Shown: in pieces, positions 1 through 6,943 of the stretch
Numbering within the stretch: the first letter of the stretch is position 1
Layout: each line of letters starts with the position of its first letter
DNA from: Terrabacter sp. 28
GTDB lineage: Bacteria; Actinomycetota; Actinomycetes; Actinomycetales; Dermatophilaceae
Assembly: GCA_000955875.1 (NCBI GenBank)
Contig: JYOE01000007.1
Coordinates: 267,379-331,378, forward strand
Direction: 5' to 3'
DNA: 64,000 bases
Made by a program: the position numbers and the translations under genes
Notes under the pieces: generated by a model
Databases searched by the model: none
The model's input: only the letters and a program-made list of their open reading frames with translations
Told to the model about the DNA's origin: nothing

Positions 1-555
1 CTCGAACGTGAACAACCCCAGATCATCAGCTTCTCCGGCGGCACCAGGACACGAGCAGACCGTCCGCTGAAGTCCTTCGAGATGTTCTACGACGAGCACC
101 TGCAGGGACGGGGCGACAAGACGGTCTTCGTCTGCGCCGCTGGCAACGACGGGGACGAGGGCCCCTTCTGGCCGGCCGCGTTCCCCTGGGCCGTGGGCGT
201 GGGAGCCCTCGACGACGACAAGGAGACGCTGGCGTACTACTCCAACCGCGGCGACTGGGTCGACGTGTACGCCCTCGGCACCGATGTCGTCAACGCCTAC
301 CCGAACGGCACGTACACCTACCAGGAGCCCCCGGACAGGCAACGCCAGCCGGCGACCTTCACGAACGGCATGGCCATCTGGAGCGGCACGTCTTTCGCGA
401 CGCCGATGGTCGCAGGGCTGATCGCGGCCCGGATGTCGAGGACGGGAGGGCAGGCCCGCCCGACGTGGGACGAGGTCAAGGCGATCGCCGAAGCCGACGC
501 CGGGGCAGGTCTCAGCGCGCGGTTGAGGGACTCGCGGGCCGCGACCCAGCCCTGA
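1..555 (+). CDS. S8 family serine peptidase (subtilase), 3' part
   Basis: The frame is open from base 1, so the gene starts before the window. The visible 184 residues are the C-terminal half of a subtilisin-type peptidase domain. AAGNDG carries the oxyanion-hole Asn, and GTSFATPMVAG carries the catalytic Ser. The Asp and His of the triad must lie upstream. No membrane anchor follows the domain: the protein ends about 45 residues after the Ser motif, unlike mycosin (MycP) relatives, which carry a C-terminal transmembrane helix. It is probably secreted or cytoplasmic, but the N-terminus would decide. The function beyond proteolysis is unknown. The family call is firm. Confidence 0.88.
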   Translation, partial: LEREQPQIISFSGGTRTRADRPLKSFEMFYDEHLQGRGDKTVFVCAAGNDGDEGPFWPAAFPWAVGVGALDDDKETLAYYSNRGDWVDVYALGTDVVNAYPNGTYTYQEPPDRQRQPATFTNGMAIWSGTSFATPMVAGLIAARMSRTGGQARPTWDEVKAIAEADAGAGLSARLRDSRAATQP

Positions 556-568
556 CGCCGGGTCGGGC

Positions 569-1207
569 TCAGGCGGGGACGGTGGTGAAGCGCAGGTAGG
601 GCTTGACCTCCTCGACCGCGTCGTCGCCGAAGCGCTCGCGGGCGTCGGCGGTCGACAGGGTCGGGGCCACGATGACGCGCTGGCCGTCCTTCCAGTCGGC
701 GGGCGTCGAGAACGGGCCGCTGTCGGTGACCTGCAGCGCGTCGACGGCGCGCAGGATCTCGTCGAAGTTGCGGCCGACGCTCTTGGGGTAGGTCAGGCTG
801 AGGCGCACGGTGTTCTTCGGGTCGATGACGAAGACCGACCGCACGCCCGAGGTGTCGCCCTCGCCGGGGTGGATCATGTCGTAGAGCTCGGAGACCTGGC
901 GCGAGTCGTCGGCGATGATCGGGTAGCCGACCGGGGCGCCACCGACCTCCTCGATGTCGCTCTTCCACGCATCGTGCTGCTCGACGGGGTCGACCGACAC
1001 GGCGAGCACCTTGACGCCGCGGGCGTCCCACTCGTCCTTGAGTGCGGCGACGCGGCCGAGCTCGGTCGTGCAGACGGGGGTGAAGTCGGCCGGGTGGCTG
1101 AAGAGCACGGCCCAGCTGTCGGCCTTCCAGTCGTGGAAGCTGATCGGGCCCTCGGTCGTCGTGGCGTCGAAGTCGGGGGCGGTCTCGCCCAGTCGCGGTG
1201 TAGCCAT
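569..1207 (-). CDS. 1-Cys peroxiredoxin (Prx6 type)
   Basis: This 212-aa protein is a thioredoxin-fold peroxidase that reduces hydroperoxides through one peroxidatic Cys. Cys46 in PVCTTE is the only cysteine in the whole protein, which makes it a 1-Cys enzyme that needs an external thiol reductant. The AhpC/TSA domain covers about residues 5-150 and is followed by the extended Prx6-type C-terminal dimerisation region ending in KPYLRFTTVPA. The ATG is preceded by the purine-rich GAGAGGACGAG. It is convergent with the upstream subtilase (13 bp gap) and divergent from the dedA gene. Nothing in the sequence points to a specific regulator. Confidence 0.93.
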   Translation of the reverse strand: MATPRLGETAPDFDATTTEGPISFHDWKADSWAVLFSHPADFTPVCTTELGRVAALKDEWDARGVKVLAVSVDPVEQHDAWKSDIEEVGGAPVGYPIIADDSRQVSELYDMIHPGEGDTSGVRSVFVIDPKNTVRLSLTYPKSVGRNFDEILRAVDALQVTDSGPFSTPADWKDGQRVIVAPTLSTADARERFGDDAVEEVKPYLRFTTVPA

Positions 1208-1376
1208 GGCTCGTCCTCTCGCGGGTCGGGCGCACGTCGCGCTCCGGTCTGCGAGCCATTCTGACCAGAGAACCATGCGTCGCGTTATGGGTGTCCAAAT
1301 GTTGTGACGCGGGTTCAGCGGACGCCCAGCCGCGGCGCAGAGACTGCGCTGACACGGCGGCGCCGCGCCGCCCGCC

Positions 1377-1410
1377 GCCCCGAACCCCGTCGCCCCGAAC
1401 CCCGTCGCCC
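1377..1410. repeat. 15-bp direct repeat, two copies plus a partial
   Basis: GCCCCGAACCCCGTC occurs at 1377-1391 and 1392-1406, with the first four bases of a third copy at 1407-1410, directly before the dedA ribosome binding site AGAGGAG. It looks like simple tandem slippage in the leader. Confidence 0.8.
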
Positions 1411-1423
1411 AGAGGAGTCCTGC

Positions 1424-2098
1424 GTGAGCGCCCTGCTCGACACCATCACCTCCGAGGTGCTCCACGCGCCCGTCTGGCTCGTGCTCCTCGTCGTCGGCGC
1501 CGTCGTCTTCGTCGAGGACGCGATCTTCGTCGGCTTCGTCGTCCCCGGTGAGACCGTCGCCATCCTCGGTGGCGTGGCCGCCTCCCTCGGCCACGTACCA
1601 CTGGCGGCAGTCCTCATGGTCGTCGTCGTGGCAGCGATCGTCGGTGACAGCGTCGGCTTCGAGGTCGGTCGCCACCTCGGCGGCCGCGTCGTGCGGCTGA
1701 GGGCCTTCGACCGGCACCGTGACCGCATCGACCGGGCCCAGGACTTCCTCGGCCGACGAGGCGGGGCCGCCGTCTTCCTCGGTCGGTGGACCGCCTTCCT
1801 CCGCGCCGTCATGCCGGCGCTCGCCGGCATGTCGAAGATGCATTACCCGACCTTCCTGGCGTGGAACGCGGCCGGCGGGATCGCCTGGGGCAGCGTCGTG
1901 GTCACGGCCGGCTACCTCGCCGGACAGTCCTACTCCAAGGTCGAGACCTGGCTCGGACGCGGGGCGGCGGTCGTGGTCGTGCTGGTCCTCGTCGTCGCGC
2001 TCGTCGTCCGGCAGGTGCGCCGTCACCGGGGCCAGGGCGAGTCGCACGGGCCGGCGGGCTCCGCCAGCGCCACCTCCCGTATGCCGTCGAACGGCTGA
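1424..2098 (+). CDS. DedA family membrane protein
   Basis: This 224-aa DedA (SNARE-associated/VTT domain) protein is an inner-membrane protein; family members are linked to lipid flipping, membrane potential and envelope homeostasis. It shows the typical order: an N-terminal helix, the amphipathic re-entrant stretch with FVVPGET, the conserved FLGRW-x-AFLRAVMPALAG segment (about residues 110-135), and two C-terminal helices ending in a basic tail. GTG at 1424 is chosen because AGAGGAG lies 6 bases upstream. The frame can be extended to 1304, but that extra part is low-complexity Arg/Pro translated from the 15-bp repeat. It is monocistronic. Confidence 0.88.
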   Translation: MSALLDTITSEVLHAPVWLVLLVVGAVVFVEDAIFVGFVVPGETVAILGGVAASLGHVPLAAVLMVVVVAAIVGDSVGFEVGRHLGGRVVRLRAFDRHRDRIDRAQDFLGRRGGAAVFLGRWTAFLRAVMPALAGMSKMHYPTFLAWNAAGGIAWGSVVVTAGYLAGQSYSKVETWLGRGAAVVVVLVLVVALVVRQVRRHRGQGESHGPAGSASATSRMPSNG

Positions 2099-2190
2099 CT
2101 CCCGCCTGACTGCCGCGGCCCGTCGCCGCGCGCACGTCACGATCCGGGTGAGCTGACCGGGTGGGCGCCTGATCGGCCGGCGCCCGTGCG

Positions 2191-3075
2191 ATGCTCCACG
2201 GCGTGACCGACGAACTGCCGCCCCCGAGCGGCCCTCCTCAGCCGAACCCGGACGTCGACTCGCCCGTCCGGGCCGCTGACTCCTCGCACCCCGTGACGGC
2301 TCCGATACCGGTCCCGCCACCCCTCATGCCTCCCCCTGACGGGCGCACCGGCCGGTCGGGCACGCCGGGTGCCCACGTCGCACCCGGCCAGACCGATCCG
2401 CCGTATGGGATCCCGGCGGCAGCCCCCCCGGAGACCGGGGACCCCTTCACCGCGCGGCCACGCATCCCGGTGCCGGGCAGCAACGGTCTCGCGATCGCCG
2501 CGCTCTGCTGCGGCATCTTCGGCTTCGTGCCGCTCGCCGCGGTCGTCGCGATCGTGCTGGGCATCGTCGCCCTGAACCAGCTGCGCGACCGGATCCAGAG
2601 GGGCAAGGGGATGGCGATCGCCGGCCTGGCGCTCGGTGTCCTCTGGGTGCTGGGCTGGGTCGCGTTCATCGTGGCCGTGGCGACGGACGCACCCGCCCGC
2701 AATGCCTCAGGTGCGGTCACGCAGTCGTCCGACGCCTCCGTCGAGGACCTGAAGGCCGGCGACTGCTTCTCGGGAGCAGGTCGCACGGAGGTCGACAGCG
2801 TCACGATCGTCCCCTGCACCTCGCCGCACGAGAGCCAGGTCGTGACGATCTTCGCGATGCCCTCGGGGCCGTGGCCCGGCGAGGACAAGGTCGTGGCGGC
2901 CGCCGAGGACGGCTGCTCGGAGAGGGCCGACCCGCTCCTCACCCGCCAGGCCTTCGACGACCTCCGGCCGTCGTTCATCTATCCGCAGGACGCCTTCTCG
3001 TGGCGCGGCAGCCGCGAGATCATCTGCACCGTCGACGCTCCGAAGGGCACCACGACCGGCTCTGCCCTGAGGTGA
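2191..3075 (+). CDS. DUF4190 and septum-formation domain membrane protein
   Basis: This 294-aa protein has a Pro-rich cytoplasmic N-terminus (about 1-95). Two transmembrane helices follow (about 100-125 and 145-170), linked by a short basic loop in the DUF4190 arrangement. The extracytoplasmic C-terminal domain carries four cysteines (GDCF, VPCT, DGCS, IICT) typical of the Septum_form domain, likely as two disulfides. Such proteins are common in actinobacteria and are thought to act at the envelope or division site; no role is proven for this one. GTG at 2203 is an equally plausible start, and neither has a clear ribosome binding site. A strong terminator follows. Confidence 0.75.
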   Translation: MLHGVTDELPPPSGPPQPNPDVDSPVRAADSSHPVTAPIPVPPPLMPPPDGRTGRSGTPGAHVAPGQTDPPYGIPAAAPPETGDPFTARPRIPVPGSNGLAIAALCCGIFGFVPLAAVVAIVLGIVALNQLRDRIQRGKGMAIAGLALGVLWVLGWVAFIVAVATDAPARNASGAVTQSSDASVEDLKAGDCFSGAGRTEVDSVTIVPCTSPHESQVVTIFAMPSGPWPGEDKVVAAAEDGCSERADPLLTRQAFDDLRPSFIYPQDAFSWRGSREIICTVDAPKGTTTGSALR

Positions 3076-3078
3076 CGC

Positions 3079-3112
3079 GCGAGGCCCCCTTCCGGCTGGA
3101 AGGGGGCCTCGC
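3079..3112. terminator. Perfect 15-bp hairpin, bidirectional terminator
   Basis: GCGAGGCCCCCTTCC pairs perfectly with GGAAGGGGGCCTCGC across a 4-base GGCT loop, three bases after the stop codon of the preceding gene. There is no U-tract, as is usual for actinobacterial terminators. It may also serve the converging ino1 transcript. Confidence 0.85.
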
Positions 3113-3193
3113 GGCATACCGGAGTGGTGGTGGGGACGCTCGCAGGCTCGCGATCGCCACCCACCCCCGGCTCCAGCTCGGTGTGACCTGAGG

Positions 3194-4285
3194 TCAGCGC
3201 TCCTCGGTGCCCGCGATGAAGGCCTCGAGCTTGGCGCGACCGAGGTCGTCCGGACGCTGCTCCGGCGGGGACTTCATCAGGTAGGACGAGGCGGACAGCA
3301 GGGCGCCACCGACGCCGCGGTCCTTGGCGATCTTCGCCGCGCGGATGGCGTCGATGATGATGCCGGCGGAGTTCGGCGAGTCCCACACCTCGAGCTTGTA
3401 CTCGAGGTTCAGCGGCACGTCGCCGAAGGCGCGACCCTCGAGGCGGACGTAGGCCCACTTGCGGTCGTCGAGCCACGCGACGTAGTCGGACGGGCCGATG
3501 TGGACGTTCTTGCTGTCGACGAGGCCGGCGAGCGGACCGGTGAGGTTGCTCGTGACGGCCTGCGTCTTGGAGACCTTCTTGGACTCGAGGCGCTCGCGCT
3601 CGAGCATGTTCTTGAAGTCCATGTTGCCGCCGACGTTGAGCTGGTACGTGCGGTCCAGCACGACGCCGCGGTCCTCGAACAGCTTGGCCATGACGCGGTG
3701 CGTGATGGTGGCGCCGACCTGGCTCTTGATGTCGTCACCGATGATCGGCACGCCGGCGGCCTCGAACTTCGCGGCCCACTCGGGGTCGGAGGCGATGAAG
3801 ACCGGCAGCGCGTTGACGAAGGCGACGCCCGCGTCGATCGCGCACTGGGCGTAGAACTTGTCGGCCTGCTCGGAGCCCACCGGCAGGTAGGAGACGAGGA
3901 CGTCGACCTTCGCGTCCTTGAGGGTCTGCACGACGTCGACCGGCTCGGCCGCCGACTCGTCGATCGTCAGCTTGTAGTACTTGCCGAGGCCGTCGAGCGT
4001 GTGTCCGCGCTGGACCGTGACGCCCGTGGTGGGCACGTCGGCGATCTTGATCGTGTTGTTCTCGGAGGCGTTGATGGCCTCGGACAGGTCCTTGCCGACC
4101 TTCTTGTCGTCGACGTCGAACGCGGCGACGAACTCGACGTCGCCGACGTGGTAGTCGCCGAACTTCACGTGCATGAGGCCGGGGACGCCGGTGGTGGCGT
4201 CAGCGTCCTTGTAGTACTCGACACCCTGCACGAGCGAGCTCGCGCAGTTGCCGACGCCGACGATGGCGACGCGTACGGATCCCAT
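3194..4285 (-). CDS. ino1: Inositol-3-phosphate synthase
   Basis: This 363-aa enzyme converts glucose 6-phosphate to 1D-myo-inositol 3-phosphate using NAD. It feeds phosphatidylinositol and mycothiol synthesis. The N-terminal Rossmann motif GVGNCASSL (about 10-18) binds [15 protein letters not shown] and [13 protein letters not shown] are the conserved active-site stretches of the short actinobacterial form. The length matches mycobacterial Ino1. ATG is supported by AAGGAG, which lies within the last codons of the upstream padR gene. The gap between the genes is 3 bases, so the two are co-transcribed and probably translationally linked. Confidence 0.96.
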   Translation of the reverse strand: MGSVRVAIVGVGNCASSLVQGVEYYKDADATTGVPGLMHVKFGDYHVGDVEFVAAFDVDDKKVGKDLSEAINASENNTIKIADVPTTGVTVQRGHTLDGLGKYYKLTIDESAAEPVDVVQTLKDAKVDVLVSYLPVGSEQADKFYAQCAIDAGVAFVNALPVFIASDPEWAAKFEAAGVPIIGDDIKSQVGATITHRVMAKLFEDRGVVLDRTYQLNVGGNMDFKNMLERERLESKKVSKTQAVTSNLTGPLAGLVDSKNVHIGPSDYVAWLDDRKWAYVRLEGRAFGDVPLNLEYKLEVWDSPNSAGIIIDAIRAAKIAKDRGVGGALLSASSYLMKSPPEQRPDDLGRAKLEAFIAGTEER

Positions 4286-4288
4286 GGA

Positions 4289-4936
4289 TCACTCCTTGTT
4301 GTTGGTGGTCTTGCGCTGGGTGGTGATGTCGGTGGTGTCGTCGTATGCCGCCGGGCCGGGGTCGAGGGCCGCCCGGCGTTCGGCGACGATGAGCTCCTCG
4401 AGCCAGCGCACCTCGCGCTCGGCCCGCTCCTCGCCGTACTGCTGCAGGGCGAGGGTGTAGCTGTCCATGCGCTCGCGGTTGCGGGCGCTGACCTCACGCA
4501 CGTTGGCCAGGCGCTCCTCGAGGCGGGAGCGCCGGCCCTCGAGGATGCGCAGGCGCACCTGGGCCTCGGTGCGCGAGAAGAAGGCGAAGCGGACGTCGAA
4601 GTCGTCGTCGTCCCAGGCGTCGGGTCCGCTGGCGGCGACGAGGGCCTGGAAGTGCTCCTTGCCGTCGGGCGTGAGCTCGTAGGTGATGCGGGGACGCTTC
4701 GAGGGGCCGGTGCGCGTGGCCTGCGGCTCCTCGGTCTCGTGGATCCAGCCGGCGTCGACGAGATGCTTGAGTGCCGGGTAGAGCGAGCCGTAGCTGAGCG
4801 CCCGGAAGATGCCGAGCGCGGTGGTCAGCCGCTTGCGCAGCTCGTAGCCGTGCAGGGGGCCGTCGTGGAGCAGACCGAGCACCGCGAACTCGAGGAGCGC
4901 GGCGCGGCGGCTCTGTGGACGGTCCTGCTTGGGCAC
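4289..4936 (-). CDS. PadR family transcriptional regulator upstream of ino1
   Basis: This 215-aa protein has an N-terminal winged-helix PadR domain (about 12-90) with FAVLGLLHDGPLHGYEL and LSYGSLYPALKHLVDAGWI. A long charged helical C-terminal domain rich in Arg and Glu follows (about 115-195). A PadR gene directly before ino1 is a conserved actinobacterial pairing (mycobacteria have it as Rv0047c-Rv0046c), so it is the likely regulator of inositol synthesis. The start is GTG with no clear Shine-Dalgarno, compatible with a leaderless mRNA. A dyad 20 bp upstream is the probable operator. A tandem Thr/Asn tail precedes the stop. Confidence 0.9.
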   Translation of the reverse strand: MPKQDRPQSRRAALLEFAVLGLLHDGPLHGYELRKRLTTALGIFRALSYGSLYPALKHLVDAGWIHETEEPQATRTGPSKRPRITYELTPDGKEHFQALVAASGPDAWDDDDFDVRFAFFSRTEAQVRLRILEGRRSRLEERLANVREVSARNRERMDSYTLALQQYGEERAEREVRWLEELIVAERRAALDPGPAAYDDTTDITTQRKTTNNKE

Positions 4937-4955
4937 CCGTCAAAAGTACACGCAG

Positions 4956-4974
4956 ATATATCGCTGCGATACAT
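4956..4974 (-). promoter_or_regulatory. Candidate PadR operator
   Basis: ATATATCG at 4956-4963 and CGATACAT at 4967-4974 form an AT-rich dyad (7 of 8 pairs matched) around CTG, just upstream of the padR GTG. Such AT-rich palindromes are rare in this sequence and resemble PadR-type ATGT-N-ACAT operators. Autoregulation of padR-ino1 is an inference. Confidence 0.55.
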
Positions 4975-5012
4975 CAAGGTGACACATCCACAAGGGATCC
5001 TGGGATCCCGGG

Positions 5013-6104
5013 TCAGGGGCTGGGGGCGTAGACGGCGATGAAGCCGGAGCCGTGCGCGGCACGTGCGCCCTGGGTGGAGGCAGTCACCCGCACCGTCGAG
5101 TCGGCCGGCAGGACATCGGTGCCCCACCACCCGTAGCCGCGGGTCACGCTCCCGCCCGGGTAGCGGGCCAGACGCATCCCCGATTCGTCGGGCGCGTCGG
5201 TGCCGGTGAGCCCCTCACCGGCCGAGCCCCACAGGACCATCGCCGCACCCGGGTCCACGCCGACCGTCAGGTCCTGCCATCGCGGCAGCGGAGCCGAGCT
5301 CATCCGCACCTGCGTGTAGGTGTACCCCTGGTGCTCGATGGTGTTCGGGATGACAGCGACGACCTTGCCGGACGCGTCCCGGATGGGCGTGTGGTGGCCG
5401 AGGTCGGTGTAGACGGCGCCGGCGACCTGGACGTCGGACCCGTCGAGAGGCTTTCCCGTCGTGCGGTCGACGACCTCCACGATCAGGGTGGCCGGCCTGC
5501 GGACCGTGAGCTCGGCCCAGCCCCGACCCGGCTCGCCGGGCGTGAAGACGCGCGTCGGCAGGTCGCGCTCGGTGGGCCGGCCGAGGCACGTCGAGCCGAA
5601 GTACCCCTGCATGCCCTCGATGCGCACCCGCAGCTCGACCTCACTGGCGCGCCCGACGCCGGCGCCGTCGAGGTAGCACGCGCCGACGAGGCTCACCGAC
5701 GTCGAGCTGGGAACCCAGTCGACGGCGATCCGGGACTGCCCCCGGTCTCCGATCGCCCCTCCCTCGAGCAGGTCGTCCGCGACCCGGGCGCGCAACCGCA
5801 GGCCGTCCTTGGTGATGTCGCCGGGCGCGTCGGGGACCGTGCGGTACGGCATGCCGTCGGTGCCGAGCATCGGCACCGCGCTCGACGGGGATCCCGCGGG
5901 CACGGACGGTGCCGGGCGCCCAAGGCTCGCGAGGGTGCCGACGGCGAGAGCCGCGACGGCCAGCGCCGCGCCGGCTCCTGCTGCCGCGGCCCGGCGCCGC
6001 TTCGTGCGCCTGACCCTGTCGGCGACGCCGGCACGGAAGTCGGGGGCCGAGCCGAGGTCGTCGGCGTGGGTGGTCAGCTCATCGCGGAGGTCGGTGAGGT
6101 TCAT
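5013..6104 (-). CDS. Membrane-anchored partner of the upstream ECF sigma factor (putative anti-sigma)
   Basis: This 363-aa protein has a short cytoplasmic N-terminus (MNLTDLRDELTTHADDL, about 1-45), a basic stretch, and one transmembrane helix (about 46-66). A large extracytoplasmic beta-rich domain with two cysteines follows. The N-terminus lacks a visible zinc-binding HxxxCxxC anti-sigma motif. The start codon overlaps the stop of the sigma gene as ATGA, with GAGGAG upstream, so the two are translationally coupled. That arrangement and the topology suggest a sensor or anti-sigma role for the SigE-family factor. The exact family is not recognised. Confidence 0.7.
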   Translation of the reverse strand: MNLTDLRDELTTHADDLGSAPDFRAGVADRVRRTKRRRAAAAGAGAALAVAALAVGTLASLGRPAPSVPAGSPSSAVPMLGTDGMPYRTVPDAPGDITKDGLRLRARVADDLLEGGAIGDRGQSRIAVDWVPSSTSVSLVGACYLDGAGVGRASEVELRVRIEGMQGYFGSTCLGRPTERDLPTRVFTPGEPGRGWAELTVRRPATLIVEVVDRTTGKPLDGSDVQVAGAVYTDLGHHTPIRDASGKVVAVIPNTIEHQGYTYTQVRMSSAPLPRWQDLTVGVDPGAAMVLWGSAGEGLTGTDAPDESGMRLARYPGGSVTRGYGWWGTDVLPADSTVRVTASTQGARAAHGSGFIAVYAPSP

Positions 6105-6658
6105 CGGGCACGCTCCTCGTCGTGTTCGCCGTCGCGTTCGTCGTCGCGTTCGCCGTCGCGTTCGTCGTCGCAGGCCGGGCGCAGGCTGGGGTCGATGCGG
6201 AGCTTGGCGAGCGCCCGGCTCGCCTGGCTCTTCACGGTGCCGACCGAGCACTGCATGATCTCGGCGGTCTCGGCCTCGGAGAGGTCCTCGTAGAAACGGA
6301 GCACGACGACCGCGCGCTGCCGCTTCGGCAGGCGCTCGAGTGCGCGCCACAGGTCGGTGCGCTCGTCGACGCGTACGTCGTCGGCGCGGTGACCCTCGGG
6401 ACGACGCTCCGGCAGGTCGGCCGTGGCCTCCTCGCCGTTCCAACGGCGCCGCCACCAGCTCGCATACGTGTTGACCATGATCCGGCGGACGTACGCCTCC
6501 GGCCGGCCCTCGATGCGGCCCCACACGAACCACGCCTTCGACAGCGCCGTCTGGACGAGGTCCTCGGCGAGCGCGCGGTCGTGGGTGAGCAGGTAAGGCG
6601 TGCGCAGCAGCCGCGTCGAGAGGCTGGCCACGAAGTCGTCGAAGGAGGCGTGGTCCAC
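6101..6658 (-). CDS. ECF RNA polymerase sigma factor, SigE family
   Basis: This 185-aa protein has sigma region 2 (DFVASLSTRLLRTPYLLTHD to RPEAYVRRIMVN, about 5-70) and region 4 (LERLPKRQRAVVVLRF to TVKSQASRALAKL, about 100-155). GTG at 6658 is chosen because AGGGGGAGG sits just upstream; an in-frame ATG at 6700 has no such signal. The C-terminus after region 4 is an unusual run of Asp, Glu, Arg and Gly encoded by a 12-bp tandem repeat. Its stop overlaps the start of the membrane partner gene. The stimulus is unknown. Confidence 0.9.
   Translation of the reverse strand: MDHASFDDFVASLSTRLLRTPYLLTHDRALAEDLVQTALSKAWFVWGRIEGRPEAYVRRIMVNTYASWWRRRWNGEEATADLPERRPEGHRADDVRVDERTDLWRALERLPKRQRAVVVLRFYEDLSEAETAEIMQCSVGTVKSQASRALAKLRIDPSLRPACDDERDGERDDERDGEHDEERAR
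6124..6171. repeat. 12-bp tandem repeat, four units, coding for the sigma-factor tail
   Basis: On the plus strand GTTCGCCGTCGC and GTTCGTCGTCGC alternate, giving two perfect 24-bp copies. On the minus strand it encodes repeated D-D-E-R / D-G-E-R blocks at the end of the ECF sigma factor. Copy number is likely to vary between strains. Confidence 0.85.
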
Positions 6659-6943
6659 CGTGCCTCCCCCTGTCGTGCGGCCTGTCGTGCGCCCTGTCAT
6701 CGGCTGCGCGCCGGCGTGCGTCGTCGTCACATGCTGTACGACCGTCCGGGACGGGAGAAAGGTTGCACGCCCTGCCGGGTATGTCCTCTTCGCCGGGCCG
6801 GGGGCGCCGGAGCCTGCCTGTGAGCACCGTGTGAGGGTCGTGTGAGCCACACCCTGCGTTTTGGGCGCGAGGGCATCCGTCGGGTCATACTGGGAGGCGG
6901 CTCGGGAGGATCTCTCGGGCCTCATCAGTGAACGGAGCAGGTT

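Noticed and set aside
1304..1423. N-terminal extension of the DedA protein
   Set aside because: It is translated from a 15-bp direct repeat and gives Arg/Pro low complexity; AGAGGAG supports GTG at 1424.
3500..5041. A 513-codon plus-strand frame opposite ino1 and padR
   Set aside because: It is a mirror frame of the real minus-strand genes with Val/Asp/Leu-rich low complexity and no recognisable domain.
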